This document shows, one piece after another, positions 8,701-16,017 of a stretch of 18,448 nt of DNA; the stretch's first letter is position 1, and each line of letters begins with the position of its first letter. The stretch is taken from positions 1 through 18,448 of the forward strand of contig CAZIWJ010000047.1 of the NCBI GenBank assembly GCA_964542855.1. The letters run 5' to 3'. The position numbers were made by a program, and so were the translations under genes. Origin of the DNA: CAZIWJ01 sp964542855. Lineage in GTDB: Bacteria; Bacteroidota; Bacteroidia; Cytophagales; Cyclobacteriaceae. The notes under the pieces were generated by a model. It was not told the origin of the DNA. It worked only from the letters and a program-made list of their open reading frames with translations, and did not search any database.

Positions 8701-11700
8701 TACTTTTATCGTTAACCAAAGTAAACTGCTTGGTTCTAACTTTTACCGGGACACTGTAGTGCAGGATGGCCAGTACAGCCAGCAGGTGGTTTTTGAACTT
8801 CCCTATAACCTCTACGGCAACCTGTACCTGTACCACGTTACCGACTACGTGGATAATATTTGTGAAATAGACGGGGAATCGAATAACATAAACCGCATTC
8901 CGGTTAATGTGTCCCTTTCCGACCAACCCGACCTGGTGCCCGAATTCGTATCGTTTCCTGCAAACATGGTAGCCGGTAATGCTTATTCTGTAGTATACCG
9001 CGTGCAAAATTCCGGTCCCGGCGATGCGGCGCAGACCGGTTGGCAGGATGCCCTGTTCCTGAACGGCGTGAAGAGCCGGAGTGCCCGCCGGCAACCTGTA
9101 TTACCTTCCGGGGCCGGCTACCAGGATACCCTGCGGTTTACCCTGCCGGTACAGGCTACGGAAGGAACGCTGGAGCTGACGCTGGCCAGCGATTTCCAGC
9201 GGTCGCTGGTTGAATTCGGGGGAGAAGATAATAACGAAGTATCGGCAGAAGTAACCGTTACCAGGAACAGCAGGGCGGTTGCCGACCTGGCCATCAGTAA
9301 CCTGAACGTAACTGAAAACGATATTACCGCCGGCGATACGGTTACCCTTACTTATACCATAACCAACGAATCGGCGGCAACTCCGCAATCGGGATGGCTG
9401 GATCGGCTAATTATTCTCGATGACGAAGATAACACCGTACTGGCCCGGGATTTACGCCATTTCGGGATCATTGAAAACAACCAGCAGTCGGCTGAATCGT
9501 ACCGCGTGGTGCTTCCCTATAACCTCGCCGGTGATTACCGGTTCGGCGTAACGCTGAACAGCAACCTGGATTTACCCGAGTACAATGGCAACAATAACGA
9601 CGATTTTATTACAAAAACCGTAGCTGCCTATATTCCTCCTGACCTGGAAATTACAGACATTACTTTTCCCGGTTGCTGCAATCGTTTTGCCTTACAGGAA
9701 GATACCGTTGAGCTAACTGTACTGAATAACGGCCCCGGAAAACTGGACGGGCTGCCGGTCGACTTTCAGTTTGCCCTGGCCCGCGACCCCCAGGGCACCT
9801 CGAGCCGAACTTTAGCTAACGAAACCGTAACCCTTACCCTGAATAGCGGTAACGCCACCACAGTGCAGGTGCCGGTAAAATATCCGTACGATTTGTCGGG
9901 CGATTACTATGCCATTGCCTTTACTGACCGCGAGAATAAGCTGTTTGAAGGAGGCCAGGACAATAACAACCGCTATGCTACCGGCTATACCATTAATGTA
10001 AACAACGATCCGGTTAGCTTACGCCCGTCATCGCTTACCATTACCAGTACCACCGACCCGAAATCGAGCAAATTTCTCACTGTCAATTACCGGGTGGAAA
10101 AAGGAACGGGCACTGCCCTGAAACGAACCATGCAGGATCAGTTAATCGTTTCGGAACAACGGGCCGTACGTGGCAACTACTATATTTTTCCGGGGGTAAC
10201 CGGGCAGCGTTCGTTGTCGGAAAGCGACGGGTTTTACGAAGATAACTTCATTACATCCCTGCCCCGGGATATTCCTCCCGGCTGGTATTACGTGGGCGTA
10301 AAAGTAGATGCCCGGAACAACGTGCTGGAGCCCGATGAAAGCGACAACGTGTTATTTACCACCGATAGCATTTACATCGATTTCAGCATCCCGCTGGAAC
10401 TGGATAATCCCCTTACCCTTTCCTTCTTAGAAGGTGCCCTGGGGCCTAAAGCCGTTTTCCGGCTGGAGCGACCGGCTGAAAAAGGGATGCAGGTTACGCT
10501 GGATTTCAGCAATGACCAGGCCCAGACCGAGTTGTATCACCGGGTAGCCAATGTACCCACCCGATCGGTGTTCGATACCCGCTACAACGATCCTTTCCTG
10601 GCCGACCAGGAGCTCATTGTACCGGTTACTGATACCGCCACCACCGACTTTTTCACCCTGATTGCCAATCGCGTACCCTGGATTAATGATCCGCTGAGTT
10701 TCATTAATTGCCCGGCCCTGGTGGGTTTTGTTTCCGGAAGGGTACTGAATACCTGCCCGGTCCGTGATACCGTTCCTTACACACTGCTGGCCGAAAGTAA
10801 GGAATACAGCATTCTACGTACTTACCCCGATTCGGCCAGTTACTACGGGGTATCGAACCTGTTAATTGAAGGCTTCGACTTTGAAGAAGGCATGTCGTTC
10901 TTCATGGTGAATGAAGGCGATACTATTCACGGTTCCGATGTGTTTGTAGAAAGCAGCACCGAAGCGGTAGTCCGGTTTGATTTCCGGGAACAACCCACCG
11001 GGGTATACGACCTGGTAGCCCTGAAAAATGGCACGGAAAAAACCACCCTAACCGGGTACTTTACCATTTTTGAAGGTTCGGCCCCCATTCCTTTTGCCAA
11101 TGTAGAGCAATCGGTAGGCCGTCAGCTAACCGGACAGAACATCACCGTTAACGTGGATTTTGGGAACCGGGCCCATATTAACGGGTACGATTTCTGGCTT
11201 ATTGTAGCGTTTACCAACGACACGTTCAATCCCTCTTCGATGCAGACTACCTACATTGGCTCTTCCTCGGAAGACGTACAGCTTCAGCTGGAAGAAAACC
11301 TGAACCCGGTGGCCGATTCCGCTTTCGTAGATGTGGATGGTACCCGCTATTATGCCTACTGGATCCCTGTGCTGCCACCCCGGTCGCAAACTACTTTCTC
11401 TTACTCGCTGAGCAACCCGGAAGAAGGCTACGTGCTGGCCCAGGCCTACCTGTACCAGCAACAGCTGAGTAATTTCCAGCTGCAGCAAAACCACGAGCTG
11501 TCCGGGGAGAGCGTTACCCTGCGCAAGGCGCTGGATGCAGTAATCAGTAACGGATTTGAAACAGCTCCGCTTACTAACGCCCGGACTGCCAACAGTGGCG
11601 GGTTCAACTGCGACGACATCGACGTGCGGGAAGTAGAAAAAAGAATTGGAAAACAAACTTTTGAAGTTGCCCAGCGGGTGCATGGTGGTGCCAAAACCTA

Positions 11701-13246
11701 TTCAGGGGCCGCAAATTTTAAGCAACTAGCCCGTAAAGCCCGCGACGAGTACAAGAAAAAACTAAAGGAAGACTTCGATGTGGTGGGAAATACTAAATCT
11801 AAACTGAAAGACGATTTCAAGGCGATGATTAAGCGGGAGAAATCGGTACCGGAAAGGATGTCTGACTACGCGAAAGAAGTGTACGACGATGTAAATCCCT
11901 TTAACCGGGTAAAGAAAACCCTGCAACCTAAGGATCCACCATTTAAAGACCTGATTAATGATGTATTCAGCTGCCTCGATACCGACCGGATAGCGAAGGA
12001 AGGTAGTCGGTGTACGGGGGTGATCCGCGAACCCGGTGGAAACGGTTACATAGTGCGACGTAGAAGCTGCGATGAGCCCAGGGAACCGGGAGGGCCGGGG
12101 AAAGGCCTGAGCGAATGGCTCAATTCGTTCGACCCTAACGAGATTTACGGTCCGGAAGGGGTTACCGAAGCCCGGTTAATCGGGAAAGAGGAAAAACTCA
12201 CCTACACCATCCGGTTCGAAAACCTGGAAGATGCTTCGGCACCGGCCCGTTCCGTACGGATCGATAACCCTTTACCCGAGGGGTTGCGGGCTCAAAGTTT
12301 TGTACTGAAAGAAATTGGTTTCGGCGATACTACTATACAGCTACCGCCCACTAACCGCATTAGGCAGCGGTTTGAACTGGGGGCTGAGTATAACTTCCAG
12401 TTACTCGACCTGGTGGCCGGTATTAATGCTATCACCAACGAAGCCTTCTGGCGCTTCTCTACTATTGATCCGGAATCTGGTAACGCTACGCTCGATCCTT
12501 TCGGGGGCTTTTTACCGCCAAACGATTCAACTGGCAGAGGGGAAGGCTTTGTAACCTACGACATTTACCTGGAACCCGGGGTGGCAGCCGGAACGGTAAT
12601 CAGTAACCAGGCCGATATTTACTTCGACCAAAACGAGGTAATATCCACCAACGTGTGGAGCAATACTGTTGTGAGCGCCAATGCCCAAAGCCAGGTAAAC
12701 AGCCTGCCACCAGCCAGTGCCAAAAGCTTCCTGGTAAGCTGGAATGGTTCGGCAGGTGAGGGTTCAGCCGGTATCCAGGGCTACGATGTATATTTTGCTA
12801 AAAATAACGGGGAATACGAGTTGTGGCTGCAAGGCACCACGGCTACCTCTGCTGTATTTGCCGGCGGAGAATCCAACGCTACCTATTCATTTTTTAGTGT
12901 ACTCACTACCCTGGAGGGGACAGCAGAAGCGCGGCCCGGCGGGCCGGACGCCGCCACCACCGTACAGGACGTTGTTACTGATCTTGCCCCAGAAACCGAC
13001 CTGCAACTCGGTGCAGTAGCTTACCCTAACCCGGGCAACGGGTTGTGGAACCTCGACTACGTGGCCGAACGGGAAACCAGCCTGATGTTGTACGACTTCA
13101 GCGGGCGGGTACTGGAATCGAGGCGGTTGCAGCCCGGCAACGGGGTATCCATTCAGTTGGATGCCCAGGCGTACGGGCCCGGAATGTACCTGTTGAAATT
13201 ACACGACGGTAACGAACAGTTTACCCTGAAGCTGATTAAAAAATAG
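5759..13246 (+). CDS. Giant T9SS-secreted multidomain surface protein: beta-helix, eight CARDB repeats, C-terminal sorting domain
   Basis: The 2495-residue product starts with a signal peptide (1-19, ending SLYG). Residues 23-43 (VNPSGSGDYTTVQEALDAF) are the pectinesterase/pectate-lyase-like entry to a right-handed parallel beta-helix running to DIGADELG (525-532). Eight CARDB-like Ig modules of about 120-145 residues follow, beginning near 535, 661, 789, 932, 1056, 1174, 1293 and 1420. Most open with PDL and close with a D/N-rich turn such as GNDTDN, GEDNN or DESDN. Next are an IPT/TIG-like domain (about 1682-1773), another beta-sandwich (to about 1920), a Lys-rich segment with Cys 1951, 2072, 2085 and 2104, a DUF11/DUF7619-like domain opening SFDPNEIYGPEG (2123-2307), a fibronectin III-like domain (about 2310-2403) and a T9SS type A sorting domain from YPNP (2422) to the end. 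It is probably exported through T9SS and attached to or released from the cell surface. I infer adhesion or glycan binding; the beta-helix catalytic residues cannot be confirmed. Confidence 0.93.
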   Translation: MRYLTLFIYCFLCFTSLYGQQIVTVNPSGSGDYTTVQEALDAFSNTTLASDVVIRIASGEYDEPLSLTGVNPSENNYSLTLESASGNAADVIITNTTPVSGPTDPSVSQSNYQGILKLTEVSNVTIRNLTFTEEIESDYAVGICGVSNQITLSGNAFNNTSGADEYAIHQLYEYYYLIDFANFIFETRDTINHISNLTVEDNTFNRLGLYRNSFSSDDEDDDIPDTDLNFTFRGNEINNSDLNGNWTNIRNLVINQNTWTDVPYNSNYGQITNFQFTNNILENSNLGYIYNSDSILISDNKASSQRDILTIAKSDNILISNNKMSSQQGILSITNSDTSLVSTYTITNNFFSSRSLGINILAEDINLTVAFNNFNLTNISGGSSAIGITVSAIDETERSSLSFHNNNYRSASDKSFGYSVTFNESDVGSINTSDLPFVSDHNNFYFAGADQLYKEISLSTFVQDTLTLQEVRDNYGLEINSLSTDPLYFSETDLHIGNAGLRGKGKAIPGITTDIDGETRQNPPDIGADELGALSANLRPVVIENITGTLEGGKNIQLDYTVQNTGQLALATNWTDGIYLSTDAALSNDDTLLHTELVEQPLGLEPQGTYQRRVAFGLPTNVQAGTYYLLLDVNSEAKSIEGNDTDNTLSSVSLSISEAQLPDLQVTDIVTPSSEFSGKAVEVSWTVTNSGNSITNQPWQDYIYFANVESALDGGPKDSLLVVKVASPTGLAPGESYTNTKQVNIPVRYSGTLYYRVRANGNQTLPEIDTTYTDNGLTSSVITVTQSPLPDLAVTNLNFSGTAFSGETIPVNWTVENVGQQITYRTATQLFEEDWLNRANFNYWTDRVYISRKPFYDEEEPTQRVVATYYRPTEELDVAQDYTINDSINFQDCDYGKYYVFVVANQDGYTFELDYDNNISVLDSVEVVIDPKPDLVPEQLAVTNALSTGNFIDIDFTVANNGFSDTKGERIGDYFFLSALDTFIVNQSKLLGSNFYRDTVVQDGQYSQQVVFELPYNLYGNLYLYHVTDYVDNICEIDGESNNINRIPVNVSLSDQPDLVPEFVSFPANMVAGNAYSVVYRVQNSGPGDAAQTGWQDALFLNGVKSRSARRQPVLPSGAGYQDTLRFTLPVQATEGTLELTLASDFQRSLVEFGGEDNNEVSAEVTVTRNSRAVADLAISNLNVTENDITAGDTVTLTYTITNESAATPQSGWLDRLIILDDEDNTVLARDLRHFGIIENNQQSAESYRVVLPYNLAGDYRFGVTLNSNLDLPEYNGNNNDDFITKTVAAYIPPDLEITDITFPGCCNRFALQEDTVELTVLNNGPGKLDGLPVDFQFALARDPQGTSSRTLANETVTLTLNSGNATTVQVPVKYPYDLSGDYYAIAFTDRENKLFEGGQDNNNRYATGYTINVNNDPVSLRPSSLTITSTTDPKSSKFLTVNYRVEKGTGTALKRTMQDQLIVSEQRAVRGNYYIFPGVTGQRSLSESDGFYEDNFITSLPRDIPPGWYYVGVKVDARNNVLEPDESDNVLFTTDSIYIDFSIPLELDNPLTLSFLEGALGPKAVFRLERPAEKGMQVTLDFSNDQAQTELYHRVANVPTRSVFDTRYNDPFLADQELIVPVTDTATTDFFTLIANRVPWINDPLSFINCPALVGFVSGRVLNTCPVRDTVPYTLLAESKEYSILRTYPDSASYYGVSNLLIEGFDFEEGMSFFMVNEGDTIHGSDVFVESSTEAVVRFDFREQPTGVYDLVALKNGTEKTTLTGYFTIFEGSAPIPFANVEQSVGRQLTGQNITVNVDFGNRAHINGYDFWLIVAFTNDTFNPSSMQTTYIGSSSEDVQLQLEENLNPVADSAFVDVDGTRYYAYWIPVLPPRSQTTFSYSLSNPEEGYVLAQAYLYQQQLSNFQLQQNHELSGESVTLRKALDAVISNGFETAPLTNARTANSGGFNCDDIDVREVEKRIGKQTFEVAQRVHGGAKTYSGAANFKQLARKARDEYKKKLKEDFDVVGNTKSKLKDDFKAMIKREKSVPERMSDYAKEVYDDVNPFNRVKKTLQPKDPPFKDLINDVFSCLDTDRIAKEGSRCTGVIREPGGNGYIVRRRSCDEPREPGGPGKGLSEWLNSFDPNEIYGPEGVTEARLIGKEEKLTYTIRFENLEDASAPARSVRIDNPLPEGLRAQSFVLKEIGFGDTTIQLPPTNRIRQRFELGAEYNFQLLDLVAGINAITNEAFWRFSTIDPESGNATLDPFGGFLPPNDSTGRGEGFVTYDIYLEPGVAAGTVISNQADIYFDQNEVISTNVWSNTVVSANAQSQVNSLPPASAKSFLVSWNGSAGEGSAGIQGYDVYFAKNNGEYELWLQGTTATSAVFAGGESNATYSFFSVLTTLEGTAEARPGGPDAATTVQDVVTDLAPETDLQLGAVAYPNPGNGLWNLDYVAERETSLMLYDFSGRVLESRRLQPGNGVSIQLDAQAYGPGMYLLKLHDGNEQFTLKLIKK
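6632..6763 (+). repeat. Two tandem 66-bp units encoding 22-residue beta-helix coils
   Basis: Units begin at 6632 and 6698 and a degenerate third begins at 6764, each with AGCGA. The first two share the core ATACTGATCAGC and near-identical coding (SDSILISDNKASSQRDILTIAK and SDNILISNNKMSSQQGILSITN). Twenty-two residues is about one turn of a right-handed parallel beta-helix, so the unit looks like a duplicated coil. Confidence 0.75.
7361..10380 (+). repeat. Array of eight CARDB-type Ig-like repeats within the giant protein gene
   Basis: Eight diverged modules lie head to tail. The DNA is mostly well diverged, but modules 4 and 5 share an identical stretch of about 20 bases (8553-8572 and 8925-8944) exactly 372 bp (124 codons) apart, encoding PDLVPE. 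Module 3 carries an insertion after its first strands (around 8225-8400, acidic and Tyr-rich). Module 7 has an adjacent cysteine pair (residues 1306-1307). CARDB domains are common in bacterial and archaeal surface proteins and are thought to mediate adhesion. Confidence 0.8.
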
Positions 13247-13337
13247 GTAAATAATTGGTTGTGAATTGCTGAGTTTCTGAATTGTTACCACTTATCCTTT
13301 TCTTTTCCTGTATTTCGCTACACGTTAAAAAGAGAGC

Positions 13338-13389
13338 GTAGCAACCGCTACCCGGTACCACAATCCCGTTAGGCCCTGCCGGCGGGATT
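13338..13389 (+). terminator. Possible terminator stem-loops after the giant gene
   Basis: Two short hairpins lie about 90-145 bp downstream of the stop. GTAGC/GCTAC (13338-13342 and 13347-13351) has a 4-base loop. AATCCCG/CGGGATT (13362-13368 and 13383-13389) has a 14-base loop and is followed by CTTT. The poor U-tract makes a strong intrinsic terminator doubtful. They separate the giant gene from the downstream lysine-pathway pair. Confidence 0.35.
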
Positions 13390-13458
13390 CTTTACATCCC
13401 GGTTAGAAATAAACTTATTTTTTTGTGATCCCGTAGTCTGGGGTACTATCTTGAAAAT

Positions 13459-14817
13459 ATGAACAAAAAAATCCTGATTATTGGTGCCGGCCACTCTTCC
13501 GGCGCTTTAATTCGTTACCTGGCCAGCACCGGGCAGGAAAAAAACTGGCAGATTATGCTGGCCGATGCCGACTTGCAGAAAGCCGAAAAAAAGGCATCTG
13601 CTTTCCCCAACGTTACCGCACGCCAGCTTAACATTCACGATAGCGAAGCCACTCACGAACTGGTTCAGCCGGCTAGCATAGTCATCTCCCTGCTACCCTC
13701 TACTTTGCATCACCTGATCGCCAGGGTTTGCCTGCTATACGTAAAACCCCTGCTTACTGCTTCCTACATCGATGAGAAAAGTAAAAAGCTACAGAATGAA
13801 CTCTGCAACAGCCAGCTTGGGTTTTTGTACGAGTGCGGGCTGGACCCCGGTATCGATCATATGTCGGCCATGCAGCTCCTCGACGAGGTAAAAAGCGAAG
13901 GAGGAAAAATTACGGCTTTTCGTTCGTACGTAGGCGGGTTAATGACCCCCGAATCGGTGGCCGATAACCCGTGGAAATACAAGTTTACCTGGAACCCGCG
14001 TAACGTGGTGCTGGCCGGGCAGTCTACCACCGGGAATTCATCAATTGCCCGCTACCTGAAAAACAACCGGGTGAAATACATCCCCTACCACCAGCTTTTT
14101 CACCGCCTGCATACCATCGACATTCCCGGGCATGGAACCTTCGAAGGGTACGCTAACCGCAACTCGCTCGACTACATCGATGTTTACGGTTTGCAGGGGG
14201 CCGATACCGTTATTCGCGGTACCCTGCGCTACCCGGGGTTTTGCAAGGCCTGGAATATCCTGGTGCAACTCGGCCTTACCGACAATTCCTACCCGTTGCA
14301 CCGCACCGATTGCCCGAATTATAGCGAATGGCTGAAGGCGTACCTGCCCGACATGGGGTGCCAGCTGCGCCAGTGTATTGCCCGGGTGCAGGAAATTCCA
14401 TATAATGACCATGCACTCGATTGCCTGGAATGGCTCGGCCTGTTCAGTGAAGAACCCATTGACCGGTCGAACGGAACCCCGGCCGAATTGCTCCAGGATT
14501 TACTGGAAAAAAAGTGGCAAACGGAAACCGGCGACCAGGATATGATCGTTATGAAGCACATGGTTGATTACGAACTGAACGGCAAAAGCTGGTGCAGGGA
14601 AAGTAGCCTGGTTCATTCCGGTAACCTGGATGAGCAAAGTGCCATGGCACAAACCGTGGGCCTGCCCCTGGCCCTGGCAGCAGAAATGATGCTGGAAAAG
14701 CCTTTTGAGCGCTACGGGGTAATTCGTCCGGTATATCCGGAAATTTATAAGCCACTGCTCAGCAAATTAGCCGAACAGGGTATTGCTTTTCGTAAGCATA
14801 CCTTTGAACTTAAATAA
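13459..14817 (+). CDS. Saccharopine dehydrogenase, L-glutamate-forming (LYS9-type)
   Basis: This enzyme interconverts saccharopine with L-glutamate and 2-aminoadipate 6-semialdehyde using NAD(P). The reaction serves lysine breakdown in many organisms and lysine synthesis in fungi. The 452-residue length matches fungal LYS9 (about 450). The N-terminal Rossmann fold opens KILIIGAGHSSG (GxG at 9-11). The diagnostic central block contains GLDPGIDHMSAMQLLDEV, then VGGLMTPESVADNPWKYKFTW (around nt 13837-13991), closely resembling LYS9. The C-terminus has DMIVMKHMVDYE and the PVYPEIYKPLL end block typical of the family. Carboxynorspermidine dehydrogenase is a related alternative, but the length and the LYS9-type central block favour saccharopine. 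The partner lysine-ketoglutarate reductase is not in the window. The gene is followed after 30 bp by a DUF1338 gene, which points to lysine degradation. The ATG at 13459 starts directly at the nucleotide-binding strand. Confidence 0.9.
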   Translation: MNKKILIIGAGHSSGALIRYLASTGQEKNWQIMLADADLQKAEKKASAFPNVTARQLNIHDSEATHELVQPASIVISLLPSTLHHLIARVCLLYVKPLLTASYIDEKSKKLQNELCNSQLGFLYECGLDPGIDHMSAMQLLDEVKSEGGKITAFRSYVGGLMTPESVADNPWKYKFTWNPRNVVLAGQSTTGNSSIARYLKNNRVKYIPYHQLFHRLHTIDIPGHGTFEGYANRNSLDYIDVYGLQGADTVIRGTLRYPGFCKAWNILVQLGLTDNSYPLHRTDCPNYSEWLKAYLPDMGCQLRQCIARVQEIPYNDHALDCLEWLGLFSEEPIDRSNGTPAELLQDLLEKKWQTETGDQDMIVMKHMVDYELNGKSWCRESSLVHSGNLDEQSAMAQTVGLPLALAAEMMLEKPFERYGVIRPVYPEIYKPLLSKLAEQGIAFRKHTFELK

Positions 14818-14847
14818 TTGATTTTTAACCCACTGAATGAATACAAC

Positions 14848-15648
14848 ATGGAACTGAACGAATTACTTACCAAAATGTGGCGCAATTACACCGCCATGAA
14901 CCCTCAAGCCAAGCGCATACACGATTTATTTACCTCACGTGGCGAAGAGGTGCAGAACGATCATATTGCCCTCCGTACGTTTAATGACCCTTTGGTAAAT
15001 ATTGATGTACTGGCCCGCCCTTTTATCGATAACGGCTACGTATTCAAGAACGAATACAACTTCACCGAAAAAAAACTTTTTGCCTGTCATTTCGAGCACG
15101 AAGATGAGAATATGCCCAAAATCTTCATTTCTGAACTCGAACTCGAGAAATTTAGCCCCGAACTGCAGGACGCGGTGCAGGAATTAATTAACCAGGTTCC
15201 CGACGGGCTTACCGACGATATGGCTTTTTCTACTTCCGGCCGCCCCTGGAAAGTAAGCTACGAAACCTATCAGCAATTGAAAAAAGAAAGTGAATACGCA
15301 GCCTGGATGGCCGCTCACGGATACCGCCCCAATCACTTCACCATATCGGTAAACCACCTGAAGTATTTGAACGACCTGAAACAGGTGAATGCTTTTATTA
15401 AAGACAATGGGTTTAAGTTGAACGACAGCGGCGGGGAAATTAAAGGATCGCCGGAAGTGAAACTGGAGCAGTCTTCTACCCTGGCCGATACCGTAAAAGT
15501 TAAATTCACCGACGGGGAGTACGAGGTACCGGCCTGCTATTACGAGTTTGCTTACCGTTACCCGGTAGAAGAAGGCGGACCGCTGTACCAGGGCTTTGTA
15601 GCCAAGTCGGCCGACAAGATTTTTGAAAGCACCGACCGAAGCCAATAA
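14848..15648 (+). CDS. DUF1338 protein, probable Fe(II)-dependent 2-oxoadipate dioxygenase/decarboxylase
   Basis: Characterised DUF1338 members (HglS of Pseudomonas putida and plant homologues) convert 2-oxoadipate to 2-hydroxyglutarate with O2 and Fe(II), a late step of lysine breakdown. This 266-residue protein is of the short type, against about 460 residues for HglS. It keeps the likely active-site pattern: His39 and Arg43 in NDHIALRTF (spaced like His70/Arg74 of HglS), His163 in PNHFTISVNH, and Glu233 in YYEFAYRYP. That would give a His-His-Glu metal site plus a substrate-binding Arg. I chose ATG 14848 because the family sequence begins there (MELNELLTKMW). A TTG at 14818, directly after the upstream stop, would add only ten non-family residues. 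The 30-bp gap to the saccharopine dehydrogenase gene implies an operon and supports the 2-oxoadipate assignment. Substrate is inferred, not shown. Confidence 0.87.
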   Translation: MELNELLTKMWRNYTAMNPQAKRIHDLFTSRGEEVQNDHIALRTFNDPLVNIDVLARPFIDNGYVFKNEYNFTEKKLFACHFEHEDENMPKIFISELELEKFSPELQDAVQELINQVPDGLTDDMAFSTSGRPWKVSYETYQQLKKESEYAAWMAAHGYRPNHFTISVNHLKYLNDLKQVNAFIKDNGFKLNDSGGEIKGSPEVKLEQSSTLADTVKVKFTDGEYEVPACYYEFAYRYPVEEGGPLYQGFVAKSADKIFESTDRSQ

Positions 15649-15674
15649 AAACTAACCTACACTCGTGCATTTAC

Positions 15675-15715
15675 CACGTATGCGTGCGCAAGTTTAAGTT
15701 ATGTAACGTGCACGT
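15675..15715. promoter_or_regulatory. CACG/CGTG-rich palindromes upstream of acylphosphatase-sbcDC
   Basis: The gap after the DUF1338 gene holds CACG-TATG-CGTG (15675-15686), an inverted repeat with a 4-base centre, and ACGTGCACGT (15706-15715), a perfect 10-bp palindrome ending 29 bases before the acylphosphatase ATG. They could be an operator or a weak transcript-end hairpin for the lysine pair. No -7 consensus box was found here, so whether acylphosphatase-sbcDC has its own promoter is unclear. Confidence 0.3.
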
Positions 15716-15744
15716 AATACCAAACAACGGCCAAAATAAATACC

Positions 15745-16017
15745 ATGAAACATTACACCATCCGGGTTACTGGCACCGTACAGGGGGTTTTTTACCGCAA
15801 AAGTACCCGGGCCAAAGCCAAAGAGCTGGGCCTAAACGGGTTCGTACGCAATGAACCGGATGGTTCGGTATACATTGAAGCGGAAGGAGATGAAAGCCGG
15901 CTCAATGCCCTGGTAAGCTGGTGCTGGCAGGGGCCGCCGGCTGCCTCGGTTCACCAGGTTTCGGTTGAAGAAGGGCCTGCCAGGCAATACGCCAATTTTG
16001 AACTACGCTATTCATGA
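15745..16017 (+). CDS. acyP: Acylphosphatase
   Basis: Acylphosphatase hydrolyses carboxyl-phosphate bonds in small acyl phosphates such as acetyl phosphate or carbamoyl phosphate, in the cytoplasm. The 90-residue product has the full ferredoxin-like family length and its signature GTVQGVFYRKSTRAKAKELGL, then GFVRNEPDGSVYIEAEG. The two catalytic residues are present: Arg18 in the phosphate-binding loop and Asn36. The C-terminal FELRYS matches the family's final strand. A plausible promoter or operator region lies just upstream. The stop overlaps the sbcD start by 4 bp (ATGA), so translation is probably coupled to sbcD, although no functional link between the two is established. Confidence 0.96.
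   Translation: MKHYTIRVTGTVQGVFYRKSTRAKAKELGLNGFVRNEPDGSVYIEAEGDESRLNALVSWCWQGPPAASVHQVSVEEGPARQYANFELRYS

Noticed and set aside
8246..9094. 282-codon open frame on the minus strand inside the giant gene
   Set aside because: It is antisense to well-supported CARDB modules. It is aromatic- and Val/Ile-rich with no recognisable domain, as expected from the mirror of this codon usage.
11126..11683. 185-codon open frame on the minus strand inside the giant gene
   Set aside because: Shadow of the coding strand, with no motif and no separate promoter or start signal.
14818..14847. TTG start for the DUF1338 gene directly after the saccharopine dehydrogenase stop
   Set aside because: An in-frame ATG at 14848 coincides with the start of family-like sequence; the ten upstream residues add nothing recognisable.
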